NCBI RefSeq assembly: GCF_005239225.2
Contig: NC_133287.1
Span: 2,833,493-2,897,492, forward strand
Direction: 5' to 3'
Length of the DNA: 64,000 nt
Source of the DNA: Populus alba
Lineage: Eukaryota; Streptophyta; Magnoliopsida; Malpighiales; Salicaceae
The notes under the pieces: model-generated
Told to the model about the DNA's origin: nothing
The model's input: the letters and a program-made list of their open reading frames with translations, nothing else
The model's database searches: none
Shown: positions 10,301 to 22,445 of the stretch, piece by piece
How positions within the stretch are numbered: the first letter of the stretch is position 1
How the letters are laid out: every line of letters starts with the position of its first letter
Translations under genes and position numbers: made by a program

Positions 10301-11560
10301 ATATAAAATCATGTTCATCTAGCACAAATTATCTTGTTACGTTAAAAGAATAAAATCACCTAAAATAATTTTGCACGTGTCACTTGAACATAACAAAAAA
10401 AATACATATTCAAATAACAAATGAATTATCACTTTTCTATTTTATTTTTTAAAAAAATAAGAAGTTGCGTATTAATATCTTTTATCATCCACTTGCATGT
10501 CCTTGAACAATAATTAATGATGGTTTATTTATTCCATATTGACTTTACATATAATAAAAACAATAATTATGCAATAACATTACAAAAAAGAGAAAAATAT
10601 GACATTTAAAAATAATTTTGATACACTAAAGTCCAACCATATACCAAGCAATTTTTTATCTCTTATTTATCAACATTCTTGAACAACGCTTAATAATAAT
10701 TCATTTAGCCTAGACTTTATGAATAACAAAAACAATCAATAGACAACTAAATAAATCAACATCGTATATACAAAAACGTTATAAAATTTACACCGAGATC
10801 AAATAATTGCACCTTGGATAAATCGGTTGTGACTTATTCTCCCAATCTCACCATCAAGTACGTGGTATTGATTTTAATCTTACCTCACCTTTAAGAACAA
10901 ATTTCTTATGATTTTATATTTTTGGGGTTGCCATGACATGGACACCAGCACTCCAAATAGGAACACGCTTAAAAAACTAATACTTTGAAAATTATTTAAA
11001 ATTAAAAAAAATAATCATTCAAGGTTTGAAAATGACCTTCAGGAACTACTCGAGATGGCCAAAAGCTGTCGAAAGTGAACTGGGTAGAGGTAGCAGATGA
11101 GAATGACACGGGGGTAGCGGACAGACGTGTGGAGACAGCAGCGCATTGGCTACACACACCGATAAGGATGAGATCCTTAAACCTGTTGAATCGAGTTCGC
11201 TCGCTCCTCCTCTTCCATTCTACACTGACAATGAACTTCACCGTCGCTCGAGGAGGGGGATAGATGCCAGGAAAACTTTGAGTTTCTTTCTCTATCGGTT
11301 TTCTCTCTCTTCACCAGTTCTTGGCTGCTGCTGCTGCTGCTGTTGCTACAGCTACTGCTTTTGTCGTTGTCTATTGATGGTCGTCGGGTGGCTGATGCGT
11401 GGAGAAGCTGGAGGAGGGACTGTGGCGGTTTTATGTGTAGATCGATGCTGACAATGGCTATCGGTCAGTTGGATGTTTCGGCGAGGATGAGGGAGACAAT
11501 GGTCGTGGTCTGTGGTGACGCTGAGATAGGTTATCACGTAGAGCTTTTACTGGCGTAGAG
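10300..11560. repeat. Diverged repeat shared with 44.8-46.0 kb
   Basis: 10370-10790 holds loosely repeated units (for example TCAACATTCTTGAACAACGCTTAATAAT and TCCACTTGCATGTCCTTGAACAATAATTAATGAT, shown here only in outline) like the tandem units at 44797-45236. 10795-11000 then matches 45295-45480 in order, and 11200-11310 (CTACACTGACAATGAACTTC, then a TTTCTCTCTC run) matches 45690-45790 (CTACACTGGTGATGAGCTTC, then a similar run). The shared order over more than 1 kb marks an interspersed repeat, perhaps an old LTR. GC-rich frames at 11002-11558 lie inside it and have no recognisable domain. Confidence 0.6.
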
Positions 11561-13572
11561 CGGAACTGCTGTTTGGTGAAGAAGAGATTGTTACATAGAA
11601 TAATATAAATTATATTATAGTTATTTTTATTTACTAGTTTAAGATTTTATAAGATTAAGATAATTTTTTGATATAATATTAGAGTTTTGTTGACCAAGAA
11701 ATCATAAATTTAAATTTCATCATCTTTATTTATCCAATAAAAATTAGATATAAAATAGTGTAGATCTATATAAATTTCAGGCTCAAAGAATTTTTAATTG
11801 AAAAGTTGTATTGCAAAAAATAATATAAATTATATTATGAATCTCATTTAATAGTTTAATCTTTTAGCTTGAGATAATTCTTTAACAGAAAAAAATAAAT
11901 AGCTTGTATACTTGCTAAGAAAAGGGAGGTTTCTATTTTTTAAACTTGGAAAAAATGATACTGTTATAAGTTAAAAAAATATCATTGTGTAAACCTATAT
12001 TAATACAACTTTAAGCAATTTTAAATGAGTTATTAAACCTGATTTAAATTAAAATTCAAGTCAGATTTTAATAAATTATATGGAAATTTTTTTGAAACAA
12101 TACATATTGATATATTGTCTAAATCCATGTGAATGTAAAATGATTAATTTTTTTATCTTGTTAAATTCATTGGTTATGCAAATTTAATGAATTGTTAAGA
12201 ATTAATCTTGAATTAATTTTATGTCATTGAATCTTCTCGTATACATTACTTTTTATAATTCAATGAATTATTAGAAATTAATTATAATTAATATTGAATT
12301 AATCTCATACCATTGAATCATCTTATATTCATTGATTCTGTAAATTTATTAAATAATAAGAAATTACTTTTAAATTAATTATGCATCCCTAGCCTCATGT
12401 ATAAATAAGGGTGGAGAGATTTCATTCTTGGAAGTTAGAGAAGAAGTTTTGTTATTGAAAATCTAGAAAGCGAGTTGCAGTTTGCACCTATTGATCGGCG
12501 ATTTGCCTTAAGGATACATAGAGGATACAATCCTCTGCGACAACCTTATTTCATGTCCTGGTTTTGATATAAAATTCAACTGGTTTTTTTGTATAATCAA
12601 CACTTACCTCATGATTAATTAGGACTTAAATCAACACTTGTGTCATAAAAAAATAAACTCTATATTCATTTTCATTTGTTCCCTCATGTCTAGCATACTA
12701 AAAATAATTAACATTCTAATTAAATAGATCAATAAAAAATGAAAATTATATAGCTCATCTAATAATCTATATCCCAACAATACTAATAACATGGTAAGTA
12801 GTATGTTTCGTCTCTCAAATTTTACTTTTTCATATTTGATCCCTTTTCTCTGGGCTTTTTATGATTCATTCCATAAGTTCATCTTTCTAAATGTTTAGAG
12901 AAAATAAGAGAGGAAGTCACAAAAGTAAAAAAGTAGAGAGAAAATTATTGGATGAAAAAAATTATATCCAACAATAACTTTGATTTTGTTATCCTTGGAT
13001 TCGTCTATATGAGGAGAACTCAATGAAGGTGATTTTAGCCTTCAATGATGCCCTGCAATATAAATCAAGGCTCGAAAAATGTTATTTTGGTTTGATTTTT
13101 AATTTTTTATATAATAAAAATGTGTTTTGTAGTTAATAATGAGTTTCAAATATCCATATGATAATTTTTTTTTATCTTGTTTTTAGTGAAAAATGAAGTT
13201 TAAATTTATCTTTTTAAGATTCTTGAATTTTCAATCATTAGAGCTAGTTTTGGTGTTCAAGAAAATGTTTCAAATGGACAGCGACTTATTTGCAATATTC
13301 TAAAAAAACAAATATCAGTATCATCTGCTCCTACTGAAAAATATTTAAATTCAGGAGAGCGGGCCTTGATTTTTAGGCTTAAGCATCATTGGGAGTTATG
13401 GATTGGGCCAAGCTTTCGGGCTAACATCTCAATCCTAGTTACTTATGATTATTTTTTAAATGACCGTAATATATATATATATATATAGAATTGACTTTAA
13501 AAAAATTATTTAAATGATATTTAAATAATTATCAAATTGTGATATATTTTTTAAATAATATTATATCTTTTT

Positions 13573-13629
<57 letters not shown>

Positions 13630-14389
13630 TTTCCTCATTAACATTCAATACATATAAAATATCTATTTAATTATTTTTAATTTTATATATTTTTTTATAT
13701 ATTTCACATGGAAATTATATATTTATGATTTTTTTCTAATGTTTTTTAAAGACAATAATAAGTTTTAATTTAAAAACACTATACTTCTTAAGAAAAAAAT
13801 TACACGTTTTTGTGAAAAAAACATTAATAAGAAAATCGATTTTTGATTAGAAAGATACATTTTTCTTCTTATTTCAAATCAATAGAATTTTTTTCTAGTT
13901 TTTATTTTTATTTTCTTTATTTTATTTATTTTTTATTCAATAAATCATATTGTTATTAGAAAAGATATGTTTTTTTTTAAAAAAATTAAAATATTAAAAG
14001 AAAATTTGACAAAAAAAATATACCTTTCCCTTAATTGAGATATTCATTATATTTCTTATGAATATCTATTATTATTGCCACACAATTAAATAAAAAAAAA
14101 TACATGTGTATCTATACTTTGCTTTTTAAAATGAAGATTAATTTTTTGTTTTATTTTTTAAGTAGCGTTAACAGCATATTATGCAATTTATCGAATCATA
14201 TATTTTCAATTCTTTTTATGAAATACAAACACCAATTGGAAGAAATTGGAATGGAATATTTCCAGGCATGCATAGACATAAACCGGAATAAATTAAAGCC
14301 AGCCCACATCAATTGGAACAAAAATGATCAAAGCTGGCCGGAAAGGTAGACATGATTATTTTACAGTTAAAGAACGTAGTTTAATTAGT

Positions 14390-14390
<1 letters not shown>
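11561..14390. other. AT-rich intergenic DNA with a possible solo LTR
   Basis: No gene recognised. 12160-12560 has two loose copies of an AATGAATT(A/G)TTA...CATTGAATC unit, then a TATA-like TGTATAAATAAGG (12398-12410) followed by less AT-rich sequence, which resembles the promoter end of a Copia-type LTR; no flanking duplication was found. A TA repeat lies at 13579-13625. Confidence 0.35.
13579..13625. repeat. (TA)n microsatellite
   Basis: Uninterrupted AT/TA run. Confidence 0.9.

Positions 14391-14391
<1 letters not shown>

Positions 14392-14446
<55 letters not shown>
14392..14446. repeat. (TA)n microsatellite at the edge of the PR-10 duplication
   Basis: TA run immediately before the duplicated block. 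A shorter TA run (about 18917-18937) sits at the same place before the second copy. Confidence 0.9.
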
Positions 14447-14448
<2 letters not shown>

Positions 14449-14765
14449 AAGTGAGCAGGAGTAGGTGAGTTTACAAAGTCAACTTCGAATCCCTTAAAGA
14501 AGGGGTCGTCCCTGAAAGAACAGGATTGGAGGTGGTCACTGATCACGATATGGTGCAGGTTGTCATATAAAAATATTTATATAAATCAAAATCAAGGTAA
14601 TTAATTAAATTAATAGCAACTAGAAAATTATTATGAGACCCCGGCCGCCAGTCCACTAATTAAGGGATGATCATCGGTTGGTAGGTTTTGTTTTGTTTTT
14701 TGATTTGGTAAACGAAGGAAAGTTGGATGCATGAACTGTTCACCAATTGATCGTCCCCTCAAACC

Positions 14766-14773
14766 TATATAAA
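14766..14773 (+). promoter_or_regulatory. TATA box of PR-10 copy 1
   Basis: TATATAAA 96 bases upstream of the ATG at 14862. A W-box-type AGTCAA (TTGACT on the minus strand) lies farther upstream at 14477-14482. Confidence 0.7.
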
Positions 14774-14861
14774 TCTACAGATCTGCATCCATTTCTCATC
14801 ATCTCATCCAATTCCTTAATTTACACTGATATCTTTAAATCTTTTGCTTCGCTTAACAACC

Positions 14862-15473
14862 ATGGTTTCTGGAACCATTTTGGGAGAGTACACCTCCGCA
14901 GTCCCAGCAGAGAGGCTATGGAAAGCATCATTCTGTGATGGCCATAACCTCATCCCTAAAGTTATGCCCGGAATCATCTCAAACATTGATATACTTGAAG
15001 GAGATGGTGCCGGGGTTGGCTCCGTCAAGAAGTTCAACTTCACCGATGGTTTGTTTGAGCTTACAATTCCTAGTTACTCATTATGCATAGTAAACAACTA
15101 TACATACATGCATCATGTACATGCGGGAGTTGCTCTATTTTGTTTTTGACAATAAGATTCACTTTGTGCAGTTATCAAGGACTATAGCTACGTCAAGGAT
15201 CGTGTGGTGGTGATGGACCAAGAGAATCACATAGTCAAGTATTCCACCCTTGAAGGCGGCGTTCTTGGTGTCAAAGTGAAGTCCTACAGTGTTGAGGTTA
15301 GTTTGACATCAACCAGTGAAGGAGGATGCTTGTCCAAGATGAAGATTGAATATGAATCAATCGGGGACAGCTTACTATCCGAGGAAGATGCCAATAATAT
15401 GCAGCAAGGAATCTTTGCTATGGTGAAGGCTATTGATGCTTACCTGGTGGAAAACCCTACTGCTTATGCGTGA
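14862..15473 (+). CDS. PR10: PR-10 / Bet v 1 family protein, copy 1
   Basis: Two exons, 14862-15048 and 15172-15473, joined across a 123-base GT-AG intron, give 162 residues. That is the usual PR-10 size, and the intron interrupts codon 63, near the family's standard position. The glycine-rich P-loop is EGDGAGVGSVKK (residues 46-57), a variant of the canonical GxGGxGxxK. YVKDRV and the STLEGG segment (residues 87-92) match the Bet v 1 signature region. There is no signal peptide, so it should be cytosolic. PR-10 proteins bind hydrophobic ligands in a central cavity and are commonly induced by pathogens or stress; the ligand here cannot be read from sequence. The start is chosen from the family start (MVSGTILGEY-like) and the fitting TATA box. 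Its twin at 19386-19998 differs by one residue. Confidence 0.95.
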
Positions 15474-15655
15474 CCAAATATGGAGTCTTGTGGGCATATT
15501 TAATGGGTTCAGAATTCTGGTGTTTGCTACGACGTTTGTGTGTATTTGATGTTTTATCGCAAAAGAAATAAATTACTTCTGTCATGGAGATCCATAAATA
15601 TGCAAGAAATTCTACTATCCTTGAGTGTTTAACACAAAAAGAACGAAATTAGTGA

Positions 15656-15925
15656 ACAATTGTCAACTTCCCTTCAGCGAAGAATGGTAAGGGGGGGTCA
15701 CATTCCATAACTTGAATGAGCTTTAATCTGTTTTTATTTCTGCATGCTGGCTGGACAACGACTGAGAAAATTGTCCACTCCAATAAAAAATAAATTAATG
15801 CGTATAGTTAATATTTATTATAGCACAAACCTATGGGTGGATAGATCATATCATGGAAATGGCCGGCGATCTAAGGAAGATGAGCAAGAACAACTTGCGT
15901 ATATTAGTTTATGCAGCATGTATTA
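15656..15925. other. Spacer downstream of PR-10 copy 1
   Basis: No gene recognised. It separates the duplicated block from the decayed LTR. Confidence 0.5.
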
Positions 15926-18033
15926 GACGTCGTAACGATTATCTTTGTGAATCAGGTTAATCAGGAATAGCGTGAATAGAAATGACAATAAAGTTTTATT
16001 TTTTATCAATAGAAAAACAAAAATTGAGAGTTACTACGTAATATTTTAGTAATTAAAAACCCTAACTAGTATCAAAGTCTTAAAACAAAAAAGGACTGAT
16101 TGTGTGAAGGTAAGGTATTAACACCTCTAATACATTTTACATAATGTAAGCTGTATTGTTTATTTATCTAATATATATACTAAGAAATAATTGTGTTTTT
16201 TAATTGTTGATTTGTCTAAGGTTTAAAAAAAAAAATTTTTTTCTTAATAAGGATGTTTTTATCTTATCACATTAAAAACCTAATTGTTCTAATGCCAACA
16301 AAAAAAAATAAATTGTCTTTTTATTTAATATTAGAAATATGATTTATGTACAAGTTCATAATTTCACATATTAAAAGAAACAAAATAATTTTTTTATATA
16401 TTTTTGAAATATATGCCAAAATACTTTGGAATTTTACATATTTGTTGTACAATCCATGAAATATTTTTTAAAAAACATGTTAAAGCATTTTAGATTAAAA
16501 AAATGCATAAATAACTTTAGAATTTTTAGCCATATGCAAAAAAAAAAAAAAAAATTGATCACTAGATTATTGGTTAATCATGTATAAGAAAGAGTTTTGT
16601 GCAAATAAATGAACTAATATTGATCCAAATCAAGGGTCTAAGACAAAATTCTTTTCAAAAACATGAGGAACATTGCCTAGACTCCAGCAAAAAACTCAGT
16701 CATGAGGCAACCATTGCCAAGCCCAAAAATGAGCATTTTTTTGCCTTTAAAACATGTTTTTTTTTATCCCAACAAGTCATAATATTATACATAACAATGT
16801 TTGAATCTAAAACTAATAAAAAAAACATTAAAATCAAGTATGAGCTACCAAATCCAAAAATAAACAACCTAAAACATCATACATGCTTGTCACAGTGATG
16901 GAGAGGAAGCCCGGTGGCAGCTGTGGCTATTCTTCTTCGCTGGTATATTTTTTTCTTCCTCTATCACTTCCTGTTCTTCCCCGCTTCTTTGATGGCTTCC
17001 CTTTCTCTTTCAAAAGAATTGTCTCCTCTCTCGTTTTCTCCTCCCTTCCTCCTCTCTCACTGTCTTCTTTCTCCCCCCCCGTTCTGTTCGGTTTTCCCCT
17101 CTCTCTCACACATTCATTCCCCTATTTTTTTTCTCCTCCCTCTTTCTTCCTTTCGAGATAGTATTTATAGGGGTAGGGGGAGCGGGGTCGACCCTGCTCC
17201 GTCCCATCGCTGCCCATGCATGGGGCACACCAGTCTCTTACTCTATCACAACGCTGGTAAAGGTGTCCAATGGAGGTGTTGCTTGTGGGGCACAACTTCT
17301 CTGTCTTCTCATCATGAGGAGGTGCAGGTGGCATCCGGTTTTGGTTTTAACAGGGCATGTGGAGAGGGAGAGAAGAAAAAACAGTGCCGCCTCAAAACGA
17401 CATCGTTTCGTCTCTCTTAAAAAAAAAACACATGAAATGGTGTCTTTTTACTTAAAACACATTGTTTCATTTAAATGAAAATTGGCACCAAAGTGCCAGA
17501 TTTCAAGTCAATCCTTTAATTTACGCGTGTTTTGCGTTTTGGTCCTTTGTCTTGGATTTCTTCAATTAAATCCTCGATTGGCCATCAAACTTCAATATTA
17601 TGTAATTAAGCCTTTGATTTGACCAAATCAATTCTCAAAATTATAATTTGACCCCAAAACTTTAATTCCTTCCAATTAAAACCTAAATTGACTTAAAAAA
17701 ACATTTTTTTTTTTTTGCAATCAACCCTCAATAAATTCAATTAAACCTTCAATAAAATTTAATTGAGTCCATCAACATTTGATTTTATACTTTTCTTCCT
17801 CAAATAAAATTTTCTTAATCAATAGGGCTCTCACCAGTTAATGATATACTATCAAATTTAAATATTTGTATTTTTGAATCTCCTCAACCAATTTTAATCA
17901 TTGTTTTTTGTGCTTTGACATCCTCTTTTCACTGATATATTTTTTGATATATTATATATCTATTTATTTTTAATTTTTTAATTTTTTGTATTTTCTCTTT
18001 TCTTGTACGGGGATCAAAAAATGAGTTACAACA
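15926..18033 (-). mobile_element. Decayed solo LTR of the same family as the left-edge element
   Basis: 16027-16140 matches 5219-5330 (GAGTTACTACGTAATATTTTAG...AAGGTATTAACACC). 17510-18033 matches the other LTR end, including TTTGGTCC, TTGACTTAAAAA and the terminal GAGTTACAACA ending at 18033. A TATA-like TATTTATAG at 17162-17170 corresponds to the LTR TATA box, and the CT-rich stretch 16920-17160 to the skewed region. The left limit is uncertain and no target duplication was found. It lies between the two PR-10 copies. Frames at 16883-17420 are low-complexity by-products. Confidence 0.7.
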
Positions 18034-18935
18034 ATGCTCATGTAACATGAATTCAAAATTGGTTTCTTGAACCTATTTTGACCAAGAATAAGTTTAACAG
18101 GCTAAGGATAAACATTCTAACTTTAACATGTATAGCTTAAGCTCAACCAAAGCTAAAACAACATTTATATATCAAAATGAAAACTTAAACAACAACTTTA
18201 ATACATAAAAAAATATGAAAAAAAAACATTTAAAAAACTTCATTAAATAGAAATCAGAGCAAGAAAGAGGTGAATGCAACATTATTTGGAAAACGTTTCA
18301 AACCTATTTTCTATACTTGTAACTATAAATGGAAGCCAAAACCAATAAAAAAACAACAAAAGTAAGCTATAAAGGACCTCTTTATGGGTCTGCAATGTAT
18401 ACCTAGAACAATTATTTTCTTTTAGCTTTCATTTGTAAAATTTTACATCTCACAAACTTACAAAACTTAAGAAAACTTTTCTTTAGGCTTTTAAACCTCT
18501 ACCCTTATATTTTTTTTATTGATATTTCTCTCATCTTTTTTATACTTTTTTTTTTTCAACCCTATGATCTTGAGGAGGTGTTTATAGAGAGTTTTATTAG
18601 GATTTTGGAATGTTTTAAATTCATTTCTAATCTCTTGATCTTAAAAGGAGTGTAGTGAATCCTTAATAAGAACCTATTGATGAGTCCTTTGTGTGTGAAT
18701 ACATGAAAATCAAATCATTTTTTGACTGATAGTTAATATCAAGATTAACTAAGTTGCCCACTTTTGAGGTTTTATTAGAGCAATACTAATGTTATTATCG
18801 TCTAAAACCATTTGAAGTTGGTAGAGAAAAGAATATTTTTTATTTAGATCCAATTTTATTTAATTTGAAGATTTATATCTTCACGTTCATTCATACATAT
18901 GAAGTTTTCAAAGTGTATAATATATATATATATAT
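18034..18935. other. AT-rich intergenic DNA
   Basis: No gene recognised between the decayed LTR and the second duplicated block. Confidence 0.6.
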
Positions 18936-19289
18936 TAAAAAAGAAGTGAGTAGGAGTTGGTGAGTTCACAAAGTCAGCTTCGAGGATCCCACGTCCCATC
19001 AAGAATAGGTCGTCGATCCCTAAAAGAAGAGGTGATTAATCACAGACTTGGAGCTGGCCCCAGATCATGGTACGGTGCAGGTTGTCATATATAAATATTT
19101 ATATAAATCAAAATCAAGGTAATTAATTAAATTAATAGCAACTAGAAAATTATTATGAGACCCCGCCAGTCCATTAATTAAGGGATGGTCATGGGTTGGT
19201 AGGTTTTGTTTTTGTTTTGTTTTTTGATTTGGTGAACGAAGGAAAGTTGGATGCATGAACTGTTCACCAATTGATCGTCCCCTCAAACC

Positions 19290-19297
19290 TATATAAA
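19290..19297 (+). promoter_or_regulatory. TATA box of PR-10 copy 2
   Basis: TATATAAA 96 bases before the ATG, identical in spacing to copy 1. The upstream W-box-like site of copy 1 reads AGTCAG here (18972-18977) and so loses the TTGAC core. Confidence 0.7.
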
Positions 19298-19385
19298 TCT
19301 ACAGATCTGCATCCATTTCTCATCATCTCATCCAATTGCTTAATTTACAGTGATATCTTTAAATCTTTTGCTTCCCTTAACAACC

Positions 19386-19998
19386 ATGGTTTCTGGAACC
19401 ATTTTGGGAGAGTACACCTCTGCAGTCCCAGCAGAGAGGCTATGGAAAGCATCATTCTGTGATGGCCATAACCTCATCCCTAAAGTTATGCCCGGAATCA
19501 TCTCAAGCATTGATATACTTGAAGGAGATGGTGCCGGGGTTGGCTCCGTCAAGAAGTTCAACTTCACCGATGGTTTGTTTGAGCTTACAATTCCTAACTA
19601 CTCATTATGCATAGAAAACAACTATACATGCATCCATACATGTACATGCTGGAGTTGCTCTATTTTGTTTTTGACAATAAGATTCACTTTGTGCAGTTAT
19701 CAAGGACTATAGCTACGTCAAGGATCGTGTGGTGGTGATGGACCAAGAGAATCACATAGTCAAGTATTCCACCCTTGAAGGCGGCGTTCTTGGTGTCAAA
19801 GTGAAGTCCTACAGTGTTGAGGTTAGTTTGACATCAACCAGTGAAGGAGGATGCTTGTCCAAGATGAAGATTGAATATGAATCAATCGGGGACAGCTTAC
19901 TATCCGAGGAAGATGCCAATAATATGCAGCAAGGAATCTTTGCTATGGTGAAGGCTATTGATGCTTACCTGGTGGAAAACCCCACTGCTTATGCGTGA
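19386..19998 (+). CDS. PR10: PR-10 / Bet v 1 family protein, copy 2
   Basis: Exons 19386-19572 and 19697-19998 encode 162 residues, with a 124-base GT-AG intron at the same codon as copy 1. By eye the only protein difference from copy 1 is residue 41, Ser here and Asn there, next to the conserved glycine-rich loop. Two further changes are silent (one each in codons for Ser and Pro). The open frame, splice sites and promoter are all intact, so both copies look functional. Function, cell location and ligand uncertainty are as for copy 1. High identity through intron and flanks means either a recent duplication or gene conversion; the old LTR between them, which is not duplicated, bears on which is right. 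Confidence 0.95.
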
Positions 19999-20173
19999 CC
20001 AAATATGGAGTCTTGTGGGCATCTTTAATGGGTTCAGAATCTGGTGTTTGCTACGACGTTTGTGTGTATTTGATGTTTTATCGCAAATGAAATAAATTAC
20101 TCCTGTCATGGAGATCCATAAATATGCAAGAAATTCTACTATCCTTTAGTGTTTACCACAAAAAGAACGAAAT

Positions 20174-20262
20174 TAACACCCCATTTCTCAGATCATGTCC
20201 AATAAGAAGAGAATTACTGCACATTAACACCCCATTTATCAGATCATGTCCAACAGCTGCCA
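20174..20262. repeat. Short direct repeat, about 50-bp period
   Basis: TTAACACCCCATTT(C/A)TCAGATC occurs at about 20174 and about 20224, just downstream of the second PR-10 block. Confidence 0.8.
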
Positions 20263-20339
20263 GCGTACGGCTCCAGCAAATCAATTCAATTGATCAATAT
20301 ATTGATTTCGAATGAAGAAAGAAAGTAGAGTGCTGCTTT

Positions 20340-20850
20340 CTTTTAAGTAAAAAATCGAAGCATTACGAATTTGCTAAAGTTTAGTAATGGGTTCTCAAAG
20401 AAGCAGTTCGAACACCCTCTTCGAGCCATGGTGCGAAGTCCACTCATCCGTAAGGGAACACATAGGGGGCCTATGCTTAGTCTCCTGTAACATCGATCGA
20501 TTCTAAGAATAAGTATGCGAGTATTCTACGTTCAATAAGCACAAAAGGAGCTAAAATTTTTAGAGAGTTTATCTTTTTGTCGATAGCCTAGGAAATATAA
20601 GAAGAACGGAGAAACACATAATCAGCAGATTCTCTTGACTGCGCAACAATCCAAATTCTCATGTGCAATCAATTCAATACCTTTTAAACTTCCTTTGCTT
20701 CTCTTTCTCTGTAATTTCATGAATTTCAGGATCACAAGTGGAAGAGGGTGGTTTCCTATGCCCGAACCGTGGCACCACGGGACTCTAAACCCGGATCCAT
20801 TACAGCCCGTTTAGAAGCATTTGTCATCCATGATATATAAAGATGATTGA
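20340..20850. other. Low-repeat segment with balanced base composition, origin unknown
   Basis: Less AT-rich than its surroundings. A 39-codon open stretch begins at ATG about 20388, and a possible TTTCAG acceptor near 20730 precedes another short open stretch (begins DHKWKRVVSYAR). I recognise no domain. It could be the remains of a gene or an organelle DNA insert; a database search is needed to tell. Confidence 0.3.
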
Positions 20851-22242
20851 GAATCGTCATCTCTTGTTCTCTTTATACATAATTGATGACCCAAAATGCT
20901 AAATTGCTCATCTTTTGTTTTATTTTCTTCATTATCGATGTGGGTTTCTTGTTTTTTTATCTTGTGATTGTAGTTGAATCATATCTTGTTGGATGTCGCT
21001 GCAGGAACAAAATATATTAAGGGAAAATAAAGAGTCACCGTTTAGTAATTAAAAAAAAAACTTAAAATTCTAAAATATACTTTGTTTCAAAATTTTAAAT
21101 TTAAATTAAATGGTTAGCTATATTTCCTGTGTATTTTTTTTAATTTTTTAATATTTTTTTTTAATTTCAAATTAAGTCTTTAAATACATTTTAAAAATAA
21201 CATTAGTTCTTATAAATAAAAGACTCATTAAAAATACTAAAATTAGATCCTAAAAAATAATTTTTATCTAAATTATTTAATTTTAACATTCATAAATTTA
21301 AACATGTCATGGGATTATGATTTTAAAATGGGTGTTATAAAAATGTTAGAAATTTATATTGAGCTTTGGCCCACAAATATGATTAGTTTTGAAATGGATC
21401 TTAAGACTGTCATTATTATTTTTATAGGTTTTAATATATCTCGTTTACTTCATCCAAATTGTTAAATCATGTGTTGAAAAATATTATAGAATGATAATTT
21501 ATTATTGTTGTTGTTATTAAAATTTAAATCTTGTTGTTTTATTCATTTTTTTTAAATGAGAATGTCACTACCAAGTACCAACAATAAAAAAAAAATCAGG
21601 CTTTCAAAATAATAAAACAAAAAAAATCAATACATACAAAATTCAAACACACAAAACAAAAAATTTCATTCAGAATTCGATCAAAAACACCAAAAATTAA
21701 AGGCAAGATCGTGGGTTGTGGTGACAGGTGGATAGTGATAGTTGGGTTGGGGGTTGTGAGGGGAGGCTGTGTTTGGCTGGGTTTATTAGAACACCCCCAA
21801 ACATAGCATGGCATGTCTGATTTGTATATCATCACTTGCGTATTTTTTACATTAAAAAAAAAAAAAAAAAAACTAAAGTCGTAAGATTTCCCTTTTTCTT
21901 CTCTTAGTTTGAGCCATTGCTGCTGCTTGGATGTCAAGAAAGGTTACCTAAGAATTCCTCATAGGCCCATGTGTTTCAAGACTTCATTATCCTTATTATG
22001 AATCCTATGTTGGGCTTTGATCGACACAGCTCAAGTTAGGTTATGATTTAGGCCCTTATTTCTCAACAGCACAACTTTCTTCACCATAGGCCCAACATAG
22101 GATAAATAGCAACATGAAGAAACCGAAGGAAGATGATAAGAACATAAATAAATCAAGAATCAGTAACGGAAACTAATAACTAGACCTAGCAAGGCCAAGT
22201 TTGACAGGGAAATCCTGCTTCTGCACAGCACTTGTAGGCAAA

Positions 22243-22445
22243 TTTATAACCGGTTTGTGTTTTAAAAATATTTTTTAAAAAATTTAAATTTTTTTATTTT
22301 TTTTTTTTTAAATTATTTTTTTTTTTGTATTTTTAAATTATTTTGATATATTAATATCAAATTATTTTTAAAAAAATTATTTTGATATATTTTATTAGTA
22401 AAAAATATTTTAAAAAATAATTATAATCATATTTCTAAATAGATT
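22243..22445. repeat. AT-rich MITE-like element
   Basis: Has the wording TTTTAAAAATATTTTTTAAA...ATTATTTTGATATATTAATATCAAA...AAATATTTTAAAAAATAATTA, recurring across the window (see 23460, 30645, 34370, 40492, 48205, 55890, 63465). Limits approximate. Confidence 0.45.

Larger units (their letters stand above)
14446..15655. repeat. Segmental duplication, copy 1 (PR-10 block)
   Basis: From GAAGTGAGCAGGAGT to just after the 3' untranslated region, this matches 18940-20172 nearly base for base, including promoter, both exons, intron and 3' flank. Differences are small indels and scattered substitutions. Confidence 0.92.
18936..20172. repeat. Segmental duplication, copy 2 (PR-10 block)
   Basis: Partner of 14446-15655. 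Small changes include a GTTTTTGTTTTG expansion near 19205 and intron substitutions. Confidence 0.92.

Noticed and set aside
15738..15760. Possible left end and ATGCT target duplication for the decayed LTR ending at 18033
   Set aside because: ATGCT follows the right end and also occurs near 15744, but the sequence after it does not start like the LTR (TGTCG), so the match is probably chance.
16883..17420. Frames with Ser/Leu/Pro runs in the CT-rich stretch
   Set aside because: Inside the decayed LTR at the place where the other LTRs also have a skewed tract.
20400..20440. tRNA-like GTTCGAA word
   Set aside because: No acceptor stem or other arms could be built around it.
21596..21937. 113-residue minus-strand frame
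   Set aside because: Dominated by Phe runs from poly-A/T, with no homology signal I can see.
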